Positions 15,204-24,599 of a DNA stretch of 39,907 bases are shown here, one piece after another. How positions within the stretch are numbered: the stretch's first letter is position 1; every line of letters starts with the position of its first letter. This DNA comes from Collinsella sp. AF02-46-1. GTDB lineage: Bacteria; Actinomycetota; Coriobacteriia; Coriobacteriales; Coriobacteriaceae. The notes under the pieces are model-generated. The model searched no databases. It saw only the letters and a list, made by a program, of their open reading frames with translations, and was not told the origin of the DNA. The stretch lies in assembly GCF_003465825.1 (NCBI RefSeq), contig NZ_QSBV01000021.1, positions 1-39,907 on the forward strand, in the 5' to 3' direction. The translations under genes and the position numbers were made by a program.

Positions 15204-17345
15204 ATGGCAAGGAAAAAGCGAAAAACATTAATCCTAATCATTCTTTCAACTCTACTGCTCGCTGGGCCCGGTGTGGTTGATATCGCGAACGCAGAATCCA
15301 TAAGCTCCTTCATCCCTACTGATTTTGAGCAGCAATCCGTCTCCTCGACTCTTAATTCTTCCGATTCAATCAATGATGGGTCTGCTCAAGAATCCGTTAA
15401 ATGGAATCAGGGTTGGAATTCGTTTGACGGTAACTGGTTCTATGTGGATTCAGTTAATCCAGTCTCGCTGCATTCTGGCTGGCTCTATACCAATGGGGCC
15501 TGGTACTGGCTCGACCCCTCGACGCATGCCATGGCCATCGGGCTCCATGAGTGCAATGGCTCCGCGTACTGGTTTGACGCCTCCGGCGCGATGGCGACCG
15601 GGTGGGTGCTCGACGGCGGCACCTGGTACTACGCGACGGGCTCCGGCGCCCTCGCCTCCGGCTGGCTCAACCTAAACGGTACGTGGTACTGGCTTGACCC
15701 CTCGACGCACGCCATGGCTACCGGCTTTCACGAGTGCAACGGCTCACTGTACTGGTTTAATGCGTCCGGCGCGATGGCTACCGGATGGCTCCTCGACGGC
15801 GGTACCTGGTACTACGCGACGGGATCCGGCGCGCTGGCGCGCGGCCCCGTATCCGTCGGCGGCGTGCCCTACTGCTTCGACGCCCGGACGGGGGCCATGC
15901 TGACGGGCTACCAGACGGACGCGCAGGGCGTCCGCCGCTACTTCGGCAGCTGCGGCCCCCTTAACGGATGGGGCCTCGTCGACGGCTCCTGGTACTGGTT
16001 TGCGAACGGCATCGCCTCGACCGGCTGGCTTTACACCGGCGGCTCCTGGTACTGGCTCGACCCCGACGCGGGCGGCGCCATGGTGACGGGCCTTCACGTG
16101 TGCAACGACTCAGCGTACTGGTTCAGCGCCTCCGGCGCGATGGCGACCGGATGGGTGCTCGACGGCGGGACCTGGTACTACGCGACGGGCTCCGGTGCCC
16201 TCGCCTCCGGATGGCTCAGCCTAAGCGGTGCATGGTACTGGCTCGACCCCTCGACGCATGCCATGACCACGGGCGTTCAAACTATCGGATCATGTGAATA
16301 CATATTTAATAGTACCGGCAAGATGATGGCTAATTGCTGGTCAAACGGTGATGGGTCTTGGATGTATCATTCGTCATCCAGCGGCGCAATTGACCTTAAA
16401 GGCATAATGACCGATTCGGGAATCCAGCTGATTGACGATGACGGTAATGCCAGAACGGGCTGGATTGAGAGTCAGGGTTCTCGATATTATTGTTCTGCTA
16501 ATGGGGTAATTCTGACTGGATGGCAGCAAATTGCTGGGTCTTGGTATTACTTTAACTCGGATGGTCGAATGGCGACCGGCTGGCTTAACGATGGCGGTAA
16601 CTGGTACTGGCTAGATTCCGCTTCTGGCATAATGAAAACGGGATGGCTTTCCCGTGGGGACACATGGTATTACCTTGATGCCGCACGTGGGGGAGTAATG
16701 TTGAGCAACGGTTGGTATTGGATCGGCTCTACTGACTACAAGTTCAGTTCATCCGGCGCAATGGTTGGCGCTTGGGTCGATGTCCCGTGCTATTCGCAGT
16801 ACCCGGAACTTCCTACTGGCTGTGAGTCGGTTGCCCTTACAAACTTGCTTAACTACTATGGTTTCGGTTTAGGTAAGACGATTATTGCGGATTACTATTT
16901 GCCCAAGGGAAGTAATGGCAATTTTGTTACCGCTTTTGATGGCAATCCAAGGCGTAGCAGCGGGGGTCTCATGGGATGCGTCGCACCTGCGATTACTATT
17001 GCTGGTAATAACTTTCTGCGTGCTGCTGGAAGTGGCAAGCAGGCAAAAGACGTCTCTTTCTCGTCAATTTCTTCCATTAAGAACAGGCTGACCTGTGGTC
17101 AACCTGTTGAGATGTGGAATACCGAATGGGGAAGTTGGCCAGGAGGCCGTTATGCTGCGCGTTGGTATAACGGGCATTCCTATGGTCTGTGGGGCGGTAA
17201 TCATGCCGTAGTCCTTAAAGGCTATGATGACGAGCAGGGAATTGTCTATCTTTCGGATTCGATTAACGGCAATGTTACGCGAAATGCCCAAGTGTTCTTC
17301 GGCACGTGGCAACAGATGGATAGCCAGGCCGTGGTAATTGAATAG
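15204..17345 (+). CDS. Secreted C39-like cysteine peptidase with choline-binding-type repeats
   Basis: The product is 713 residues. It begins with the signal peptide shared with the two preceding chimeras, then GW repeats from about residue 65 to 520, and a C-terminal peptidase C39-like (Peptidase_C39_2) domain. VPCYSQYPELPTGCESVAL holds the nucleophile Cys540, preceded by the expected Gln. GGNHAVVLKGYDD holds His667, and YLSDSING supplies the third, Asp-containing block. Such domains are thiol peptidases; the target here is not evident but should be wall-associated. A 315-bp stretch at 15793-16107 is shared exactly with the GH25 gene. Two repeats near residues 365-440 are degenerate and AT-rich. 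A strong bidirectional terminator follows ten bases after the stop. Confidence 0.88.
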   Translation: MARKKRKTLILIILSTLLLAGPGVVDIANAESISSFIPTDFEQQSVSSTLNSSDSINDGSAQESVKWNQGWNSFDGNWFYVDSVNPVSLHSGWLYTNGAWYWLDPSTHAMAIGLHECNGSAYWFDASGAMATGWVLDGGTWYYATGSGALASGWLNLNGTWYWLDPSTHAMATGFHECNGSLYWFNASGAMATGWLLDGGTWYYATGSGALARGPVSVGGVPYCFDARTGAMLTGYQTDAQGVRRYFGSCGPLNGWGLVDGSWYWFANGIASTGWLYTGGSWYWLDPDAGGAMVTGLHVCNDSAYWFSASGAMATGWVLDGGTWYYATGSGALASGWLSLSGAWYWLDPSTHAMTTGVQTIGSCEYIFNSTGKMMANCWSNGDGSWMYHSSSSGAIDLKGIMTDSGIQLIDDDGNARTGWIESQGSRYYCSANGVILTGWQQIAGSWYYFNSDGRMATGWLNDGGNWYWLDSASGIMKTGWLSRGDTWYYLDAARGGVMLSNGWYWIGSTDYKFSSSGAMVGAWVDVPCYSQYPELPTGCESVALTNLLNYYGFGLGKTIIADYYLPKGSNGNFVTAFDGNPRRSSGGLMGCVAPAITIAGNNFLRAAGSGKQAKDVSFSSISSIKNRLTCGQPVEMWNTEWGSWPGGRYAARWYNGHSYGLWGGNHAVVLKGYDDEQGIVYLSDSINGNVTRNAQVFFGTWQQMDSQAVVIE
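15793..16107 (+). repeat. 315-bp block identical to 12652-12966
   Basis: This is the second copy of the cassette in the GH25 gene, in the same orientation and reading frame. The flanks differ by scattered synonymous and replacement changes, so conversion was confined to this block. Confidence 0.85.
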
Positions 17346-17355
17346 CCATGATGCT

Positions 17356-17388
17356 AAAAGGGGAGAGCTCGACGAGCTCTCCCCTTTT
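17356..17388. terminator. Bidirectional rho-independent terminator
   Basis: A perfect 15-bp stem with 3-nt loop (17356-17370 with 17374-17388) begins with AAAA and ends with TTTT, so it can end transcription from both sides. It lies between the converging C39-like gene and licB-like gene. Confidence 0.95.
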
Positions 17389-17406
17389 GCTACATTGTTA
17401 ATCTAG

Positions 17407-18348
17407 CTACGCCGTCTTCTTACGTCCAAATAGTTCGTCCCAGTTACTGGCTGCCAAAACTGTTCCGCATACAATTACAACGCAGCAGATTACGGATGCC
17501 ATGTCGGGAATTGTTCCAAGCAAGATCAGGCCAAAGACCACTGACCATGCCGAATAGGAGATATTCAGAGCCATCGCACGCGCTGCTCCGATTGCCGCAA
17601 TGCCCTTGTAATAGAACAGATAGGATGCAGTTCCTGCGAGTCCGGCGAGTGCAATAATCAATGTGGGCATGCTTGGGATAGCGCCCAACGTGAAATGCCA
17701 TGCTCCGAAGAGGGGGAGTACGAGCGCTCCATAAACAAGCGCACTTGTAGTTTCGCGGATTTGCAAAGCTGTTTCGTCATCAACGGCATCATCTTTCATT
17801 CCCCATGCGCACAGCACCGCTTCGGATCCCCATCCAATAACGGCAAGCACTGCGCCGAGTAAGCCGAGGGGGGCATTTGCAATCTCGCTCGATCCGGCCG
17901 ATAGATAGCCCATCGTCATTACACCGCAAAGAGCAACGAGAAGGGAAAGAATCTGGCCTTTGCCCATTTTCTCCTTCAGCAGTACGAAGGAAAGGAATGC
18001 TCCGACTGCGGGATAGAAGGCGGAGATGATTGCCGTGTAGGCAGCTCCGATGTTATTAATTGCCAATACGTAGCCGGTCATTCCGATAGGTCCACCGAGT
18101 AGGGCGCCGGCGATGACGACCTTGCCCGAACGAGTTTTAAGTGCAGCGAGCGTGTCTTTTAGTCTGCCTCGGACTCCCATGTAGCCAAAGAGCCAAATTG
18201 CACAGAAGGCATCATGGAGAAAGGATCCCGCAATGGAGGCGCATGCAAGCGCTTCCGCCGATCCAATATAGGGCGCAAGCGCCAAGCCGATTCCAAGAAT
18301 TACTGTATCAAGGCCCCAAAGAAGACCGCTAAAAAAGCCGAATTGCAT
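17407..18348 (-). CDS. licB: LicB-type choline importer (DMT/EamA family)
   Basis: The 313-residue product is very hydrophobic, with about ten membrane helices arranged as two EamA-like halves. It begins directly in a helix (FGFFSGLLWGLDTVILGIGL) and ends in a short charged tail (DELFGRKKTA). GAAYTAIISAFYPAVGAFLS and LKEKM mark the end of the first half as in DMT transporters, and YYKGIAAIGAARAMALNIS the equivalent part of the second half. Length and placement directly behind a LicC/LicA gene fit LicB, the choline uptake protein of lic loci. The start codon lies two bases after the upstream stop, with AGGTGAG as ribosome site inside the end of that gene, so the two are co-translated. Substrate choline is inferred from family and context. 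Confidence 0.85.
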   Translation of the reverse strand: MQFGFFSGLLWGLDTVILGIGLALAPYIGSAEALACASIAGSFLHDAFCAIWLFGYMGVRGRLKDTLAALKTRSGKVVIAGALLGGPIGMTGYVLAINNIGAAYTAIISAFYPAVGAFLSFVLLKEKMGKGQILSLLVALCGVMTMGYLSAGSSEIANAPLGLLGAVLAVIGWGSEAVLCAWGMKDDAVDDETALQIRETTSALVYGALVLPLFGAWHFTLGAIPSMPTLIIALAGLAGTASYLFYYKGIAAIGAARAMALNISYSAWSVVFGLILLGTIPDMASVICCVVIVCGTVLAASNWDELFGRKKTA

Positions 18349-18350
18349 CG

Positions 18351-20123
18351 TTACTCACCTTTCCGATAGATCTCCAGTGCCTTTTTGAGGTATTTGGCAC
18401 CGTAATTGAAGTAGATATAGAGCCATTCGCCCACGAAGTCGCCTTCGGCTTCTTTCAGAAGAGACCAGAGGTACCAGCACCATCCTGCAAGGGCAATGTG
18501 CGCATAGTTATGCGCAATTTCGTTGTTTGTTGCCTTGCGCCCAAAATATGCATCAAGCGCGCGGTCGACTTCATCTTCGGAAAGCTCGCAGCAGACACTG
18601 CATGTTCCAAAATCGTTTGCGTAATCGCTCATGCCAGCATATTCCCAGTCAATGAGATAGTACTTGTCGTTCTCATCGATAAGGAAATTGAGGTAAAAGA
18701 AGTCATTGTGGCAAAGGCATTTTGGTGCATTATCGGCCTGTACAAAGTGCTCCAATTCATCGATTTCGGCGGACATTTCCCTGTAGCCTGGAATGTCGAT
18801 GGGACCTTTTTCCAGAAGAAGTGATTCGTAGCGCTTCGCTTCGAGGTAGAAGTCAAATTCGGTTTCAACATTTGCACCACTCTCGTGAAGCGAACGACAC
18901 ATCTGCATCATTCGATTCATTTGGGCAGGATCATGCGGGTCAGGCTGCTTTGCGTTGGGTACAAACTTCGAAATTTTCCAACCACGCTTTGGGTCCTCAT
19001 GAATGAACGTGTCGTCAAGGCCGAGCTCCTTGGCCTTTTTAAGTGCGGCTACTTCTCCATTTCTGTTAATAAGCAGTTCGGTCCCGACTCCCGGATGGCG
19101 GTAAACGTACTCTCCGTCATTGGTTCTAAAGTGGCACGATAGATTCGTAAGACCTTGTTTAAGGGGATAAACGTCGTGAATCTCTGATTTGGAGCAGCCG
19201 AGCACTTGCTCGATGTTATCGAAAATATCGGAGTCAACGTTTTCGATAAAATGCGGATCAAAGGCACGCAGCTCATCAAGAGAATCGAATTCGTTGATCT
19301 CGCCCTCAGGATACTTCTTGATCATCATATCGAGCTCCTTGATGTGCTCGATATATAGATCTTCCCAAAGCTTGTCCGTTGTTTCGGGCTTGTCATATTC
19401 CGCTTCAAGAATCTGCTTAAACACAAGCGAGAAGGCTTTATCAAAGTAAACATGTCCGAGCATATACCATGCATCGGAACCACCGATCGTAACATTGGTG
19501 ATTCTATCCATTGCTCCCGTTTGAATGCACCATTCTTTGGTGGCGCCTTCAGCATATTGAGCAGAATAAAATGCTTTCCAAACATATGCCTCAAACGGAT
19601 TGTTTAGAAGGTAATCATCGCTTGAGCAAATGTAGGTGTTGCCAAGTCGCTCTTTTACGCACATAAGCGATGCGTGGTTATTTTTGGATGCATATTCGTT
19701 GTTGACGACAATCGAAACGCCGAACTTGCTTTCAAGATAGAAGAAATACTCTTTTTTATAACCGACAACGACGGTGATATTGCTGATACCCGCGTCTTGC
19801 AGCTGCCTAATCTGACGCTCAATGAGGATCTCGCCACGTACTTTTAAAAGGCCTTTGGGCTTTTCATACGAAATGGGAGCAAAGCGGCTCGAAAGCCCCG
19901 CAGCCAATATCACTGCGTTTTCAACCTTATAGGGGTGAAGTGCTTCGTAACCGTTGTCGGTTAGGCTGTCCGATTCGAGAAGGCCTTCGTTCGTGAGCTC
20001 TCTATTTGCTGCGTTTACTGATCCAAGTGAAAGGCCAGTGCGCTCGGCAACTTCTCGCTGGCTGGCATATGGGTTCTTTAGGTATTCGTATAGAACTGTA
20101 AAGTTACGCTTGGTCAGTTCCAC
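18351..20123 (-). CDS. Fusion of winged helix, LicC-type cytidylyltransferase and LicA-type choline kinase
   Basis: The product is 590 residues from GTG 20123, chosen because GGAGG lies six bases upstream. A longer in-frame start at 20189 would add 22 unconserved residues and overlap the palindrome. Residues 1-60 look like a MarR-type winged helix (SQREVAERTGLSLGSVNAAN as recognition region). Residues 68-300 are a nucleotidyltransferase like LicC (VILAAGLSSRFAP at 71-83, EKPKGLL at 87-93, SSDD at 167-170) making CDP-choline from CTP and phosphocholine. Residues 320-590 are a choline kinase like LicA: GLTNLSCHF at 324-332, HND at 472-474 with Asn479 for catalysis, DWEYAG at 492-497 for metal. 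One cytosolic protein can thus phosphorylate choline, activate it, and possibly sense it and bind DNA. It is first in an operon with licB. Confidence 0.9.
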   Translation of the reverse strand: MELTKRNFTVLYEYLKNPYASQREVAERTGLSLGSVNAANRELTNEGLLESDSLTDNGYEALHPYKVENAVILAAGLSSRFAPISYEKPKGLLKVRGEILIERQIRQLQDAGISNITVVVGYKKEYFFYLESKFGVSIVVNNEYASKNNHASLMCVKERLGNTYICSSDDYLLNNPFEAYVWKAFYSAQYAEGATKEWCIQTGAMDRITNVTIGGSDAWYMLGHVYFDKAFSLVFKQILEAEYDKPETTDKLWEDLYIEHIKELDMMIKKYPEGEINEFDSLDELRAFDPHFIENVDSDIFDNIEQVLGCSKSEIHDVYPLKQGLTNLSCHFRTNDGEYVYRHPGVGTELLINRNGEVAALKKAKELGLDDTFIHEDPKRGWKISKFVPNAKQPDPHDPAQMNRMMQMCRSLHESGANVETEFDFYLEAKRYESLLLEKGPIDIPGYREMSAEIDELEHFVQADNAPKCLCHNDFFYLNFLIDENDKYYLIDWEYAGMSDYANDFGTCSVCCELSEDEVDRALDAYFGRKATNNEIAHNYAHIALAGWCWYLWSLLKEAEGDFVGEWLYIYFNYGAKYLKKALEIYRKGE

Positions 20124-20143
20124 TGCAGGCCTCCAATTAAGAT

Positions 20144-20190
20144 GTTCAATGCTTAGGAAAAGAATAGAATGATTGAACGATATGTTCAAT
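20144..20190. promoter_or_regulatory. Candidate operator palindrome between the lic fusion gene and a divergent repeat-protein gene
   Basis: A perfect palindrome ATTGAAC-N5-GTTCAAT occupies 20172-20190, and a further GTTCAAT half-site is at 20144-20150. The palindrome ends 49 bases upstream of the lic start and 97 bases upstream of the divergent GW-repeat gene. The lic protein itself carries a winged helix, so self-regulation, and perhaps joint control of both genes, is a reasonable inference. Confidence 0.5.
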
Positions 20191-20287
20191 TTAATTAATT
20201 ATCTACACAGACTGAACAGACAGTAACGAAAATCAATCTTGGAATGTGGACTAAAATAGATAACTGAGATATTTGGGAGGGTCGCTT

Positions 20288-22459
20288 ATGTATCGATTCA
20301 AAAAGAAGGCCGCGCTTGTTTGTGCTGTCGCGTCATTAATCACTGCTTGCTGCTCGCCCCTGAGTGCGAATGTCGCGTTTGCACAGGATTCCGTTGAGGC
20401 TCAGAGTATTGAGTCAAAAGCGGATTTTTCTTCTGTGGTTTCCGATGATTTGCAACCTGATATTTCTTCCGTCATAAAAGATGGCTGGCAACGAGACGAG
20501 TCGTCTGGAGTTTGGTATTACGGAAAAAACGGTAAACACCAAACTGGCTGGCTGCAAAGCGGGGGCTATTGGTATTGGCTTGATCCAGCCAATGATGGTG
20601 CAATGCAGACAGGTTATTTCAATGTGACCGATGCTGGCGGATCGACTGCTTCGTTTTATGCGAATGACTGTAATGCCGCAACGCCTTTTGGCGCGCTATA
20701 TCAAAACTGCTGGCTACGCAACTCAGATGGGAAATGGTTTTATGCCAATGCTGGAGGCGATTTAGCTGCTGGTTGGTTTTACCAAAACGGCACATGGTAT
20801 TACCTAGATCCTGCCACCCATGTAATGCAGGTTGGTTTTGTCGACCTTGGGACCGGGAAATACTATTTAGATGCCTCTGGTGCTATGAAAACCGGCTGGA
20901 TTCTCGTTGACGGGAATTGGTACTGGGCTTATTCATCGGGTGCCCTTGCTTCGTCATGGCAGACGATAGGTGGGGCTCGCTATTATTTTGACTCACAGAC
21001 GTTCATCATGTTCAAGGGTCGTCAAAAGATTGGTGGAAGAACCTACATTTTTGGTGACTATGGCCTCGCAAATGGATGGTACAAAGACGGAGCAGATTGG
21101 TATTATTGCTCGAACGGTATTGCGGCCACTGGCTGGAAACTTGTTAACGACACTTGGTATTATCTCGACCCAGCTTCCGACGGCAAAATGTTCGTTGGGT
21201 ATTTAGACCTTGGTAACGCAGCATATTATTTGAATACCAATGGGGCCATGGCTGTTGGCTGGGCTCAGTCCGAGAACGGCTGATATCTAGCCTCCCAATC
21301 TGGCTCACTTATTTCAGGCTGGTGTAAAGAAGGCGCAAGCTGGTATTACCTGGACCCTGTTAGCCATCTCATGAAAACGGGCTTATTCGAGGTGGGCGGC
21401 AACGATTGTTTTGCAAACCAGAGCGGTAGGCTTGTGGTTTCAAGCTGGGTTACCGTTAATGATGGCGTTGAGAGATACGCTGATGATAATGGATATCTTT
21501 GCAAGGATGTGATTTGCGAAAACGGCACTATCCTAAAAACCGCTGGAACTGATGGCTGGCAGGTTGCGTCCGGCTGGGTTAATCTCGCAAATCTAAGGTT
21601 TTACGCTGAGCCCGGAACGGGTGCCATCCATCTTGGATGGCTGCAGATTGACGGCGATTGGTATTGGCTTGATGCCGATTCTGGCGTGATGAAGACCGGA
21701 TGGGTTTTTACTGGCGGTGCATGGTATTACCTAAACGCTGGCGGAAAAATGGCAACTGGTTGGAAATGCCTGAATGGAACATGGTATTACCTTGAGTCCA
21801 ATGGAAGCATGCATGTTGGCTGGCGTAAAGATTCGGGTAAGTGGTATTGGTTAGACGGCAGCGGCGCTATGGCGACGGGAGCAAGAACCATCGATGGTGT
21901 TCGCCGAGTTTTCTGGAGCGATGGCCAGTGCGACAAAGTTGGCTGGCAAAATCCATCCCAGTATCCTCAGGTCAGTTCTTGGACTGTTCAGCTGCCTAGC
22001 TATTGCACCGGATACTTTACCTATGTGACCCCTTCTCGCATTTCTGTCGAAGCAACGCGGGAAGATTGCGTGAACGCCTTTATCCAGCGCGCCAATGAGT
22101 ATATCGGTACGCAATATATTGAGCCTTGGTCTACCGCTCCCGGTGGAGCTGTTGATTGCTCTGGTTTTGTCTTGCAGTGCCTTTATGCTACTGGCATGGA
22201 TATGGGTGTTTACAACCCTTATAACCATCGCTGGGATCCAAGCCAAACCTACAATTCCATGAATTGGTATCGAAGCAATATCTTTATGCCCGTTAGCACG
22301 AACTCGATTCAGCGCGGCGATGTGATTTATTACCGTGGGCATATCGCTATTGCACTTGGCGGCGGTATGATGATTGACTCTTGGCCTCATCAGGGCGTCG
22401 GAATTCATCCCATAAGCGCAAGGGGAAATGTGATCGGCGCAGCCCGTCCATTTATTTAA
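20288..22459 (+). pseudogene. Secreted choline-binding-type NlpC/P60 protein interrupted by an in-frame TGA
   Basis: ATG 20288 follows GGGAGG by seven bases. A signal peptide (KKKAALVCAVASLITACC, cleavage near AFA) leads into GW repeats. At 21281-21283 codon 332 is TGA where the repeat pattern calls for Trp (TGG). The same frame then continues without other damage to 22459, with more repeats and a full NlpC/P60 domain: VDCSGFVLQCLYATG with Cys624, RGHIAIALGG with His685, and ending GAARPFI. Read through, the protein would have 723 residues. As written, the translated part is a 331-residue repeat-only fragment and the peptidase is lost unless the stop is suppressed or an internal start is used. 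It is transcribed away from the lic operon across the palindrome. Confidence 0.85.
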
Positions 22460-22502
22460 TTGCTTTGCTGTAAGACGGTCGATATCGGTTTGGGGGCCTG
22501 AA

Positions 22503-24572
22503 ATGAATGTCCGGATTGAGCATCGAATTTGTTGGCGAGTAATCGGCGTGCTAGTATTTGCCGTCTCGTTCTCACTTTTCACCCCTGCGTTTCCGTGCTT
22601 TGCTTATGCCGCGGAAGAGGGGATGGACGGCGGCATCGTGGGGTGCGACTCTACAGACGGGTCGGGTGCCTTTGCCGGTGGCGGTTGCCCTCAAGGGTCC
22701 AGCGATTATGCTGGCAAAACATCGGAAGATTCGAACCAACAGGTTGTCGAAAGCCAAGAACCGTCGAGGACAGAAAAGCTATTTGGATGGCAATGGAATG
22801 GTTTGTCCTGGTATTACTATCTTGACGGCTGTCGTTTGACCGGAATGCAGATTATTGACGACTCGTTGTACTATTTGGACCCCGCTCGTGACGGTGCAAT
22901 GAGCTGCGGCTGGATTTTTACTGACAATAAGTGGTATTACGCGAGTCCATCAGGCGCTTTGGTAAGTGGCTGGCAGTTTATTGGAGGTCAATGGTACTGG
23001 TTTGACTCCCTTAACAGCTGTTCTATGGCTACTGGTCGACGTGTTATTGATGGGCATCCTTATCTTCTTGGAGCCTATGGGCTGATTAATGGATGGTGTC
23101 TTGATAACGGTTTATGGTATTGGGGCAGCAATGGCGAAGTTTTAACAGGCTGGCTTCAAGCTGACAATAGTTGGTATTGGCTTGATCCCGCCAATGATGG
23201 CGCCATGTCAAGGGGTATCGTTTCCGTTGGTTCGTCTCGTTACTATTTATCTGATTCCGGTGCAATGGTTGTTGGCTGGGCGTTTGATGGGACGGACTGG
23301 TATTACGCTGACGGTTCCGGCGCACTTGCATCGGGCTGGCGTTCGGTGAACGGCGCTTGGTATTGGCTCGATGTCGCAAATAACAATAGGATGGTTACCG
23401 GCTTTTTTGCCATCGGATCCAATCGGTATCATTTTTCTTCAACGGGAGCGCTGTCACTCGACTGGTTTATGAGCGATGGAGACTGGTATTACGCTGAGCC
23501 TTCTCATGCGTCGGGCATTATAAAGACTGGATGGCTGAAAGACGGTAGTCAATACTATTATCTCGATCCTGCCGCCGACGGTAAAATGCTGCTTGGTCAT
23601 TTTTCTGTAAATGGGAAAAGCTATTATGCAAAAGCTTCAGGCGCTGTTGCTTGTCGTGAATGGGTAGATGTCCGGAACTCGGTTCAGGATGAGCCATCTA
23701 AGGCTTTTGCTGGTTCTGATTGCTCATTGTGTGGAGCATTGCGTAATGGAAAACTGTTTACATCAAACGGCGATGGCGAATTGATCGAAGCTCACGGGTT
23801 TGTGATGCTTGGAGGCTGTAAGTTCTATGCTGATCCAACCGATGGTTCCCTCTGCGTTGGATGGAAGAGCGTAAATGGAAAATGGTATTTCTTTGATGAG
23901 GCGGGCGGCTATGCAAAATCTGGCTGGCTGTACAAGGATGGTTCTTGGTTCTATTTAGATCCGTCCACTTACGTTATGAAAACCGGTTGGGTTGCCGTTA
24001 ACGGATCTTGGTATTACCTGAATTCGTCTGGTTTCATGCAGACCGGATGGCTCAATCTGGACGGCACCTGGTATTGGCTTGACGCTAGTGGTGCTATGGC
24101 TACTGGCTGGCGCGTTGTGGACGGGTCCTGGAATTACTTTATGGCAAACGGCGCTTGGGTGTCTGATTATATGGATGCTAAGGCCCAAAGTTATTCAAGC
24201 AATACAAACTGGCTGATACTCGTCGACACTTCGCGCTGTCTTACAAGCATTTATACGGGGTCTAGGGGGAATTGGTCTTTGAACCGTCGATACGTATGTT
24301 CCACCGGCAAAGCTAGTACACCTACGGTGTTGGGGGAGTATCAGGTCTATGGCAAGGGCTATTCCTTTGGCCATGGGTAGACTTGCTATTACTACACGCA
24401 ATTCTATGGCGACTATCTATTCCATTCGTCGCCTTATTACGTTAATAGCAACCGGGTGATGGATCCAACGATGGGCGTTCCGTCGTCTGCTGGATGCGTT
24501 CGCCTTGAGATCCAGAACGCAAAATGGATTTACGATAACATCCCTTATGGAACGAAGGTTGTTACGTATTAA
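22503..24572 (+). pseudogene. Secreted choline-binding-type L,D-transpeptidase interrupted by an in-frame TAG
   Basis: ATG follows a GGGGG-containing site by six bases, 43 bases after the preceding gene. A signal peptide (VIGVLVFAVSFSLFTPAF, cleavage near AYA) precedes GW repeats up to about residue 560. The C-terminus is a YkuD-type L,D-transpeptidase domain beginning NWLILVDTSRCLTSIYTG. It is cut at codon 626 (TAG, 24378-24380), where a Tyr codon would fit (FGHG-stop-TCYYYTQ). The same frame continues to 24572 with YLFHSSPYY and the catalytic motif SSAGCVRL, Cys665. Such enzymes form 3-3 peptidoglycan cross-links or attach proteins to the wall. As written, the active site is not translated. 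Without the stop the protein would have 689 residues. Confidence 0.85.
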
Positions 24573-24599
24573 AGGAGGAGCAATTTCTGAATCTGATTC

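Larger units (their letters stand above)
13056..15694 (+). repeat. 864-bp unit in three perfect tandem copies plus 47 bp
   Basis: Copies span 13056-13919, 13920-14783 and 14784-15647, followed by a 47-bp partial copy (15648-15694). Each contains the end of a GH25-type repeat region, its stop, the intergenic DNA, and the start of the C39-type gene. I saw no difference among copies. The 47-bp partial copy is the homology shared by the two ancestral genes, so recombination between direct repeats within the GW-repeat regions explains the amplification. No transposase or terminal inverted repeat is present. Confidence 0.92.

Noticed and set aside
13056..15694. Tandem 864-bp unit as an insertion sequence or transposon
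   Set aside because: No transposase, terminal inverted repeats or target duplication; unequal crossing-over in shared repeats explains it.
20124..20189. Longer start for the lic fusion protein at 20189
   Set aside because: The extra 22 residues would be encoded across the palindrome and lack the GGAGG site found just before GTG 20123.
21281..21283. TGA as selenocysteine codon
   Set aside because: The repeat pattern predicts Trp, not Cys, at this position, and no following SECIS-like context or sel genes were seen.
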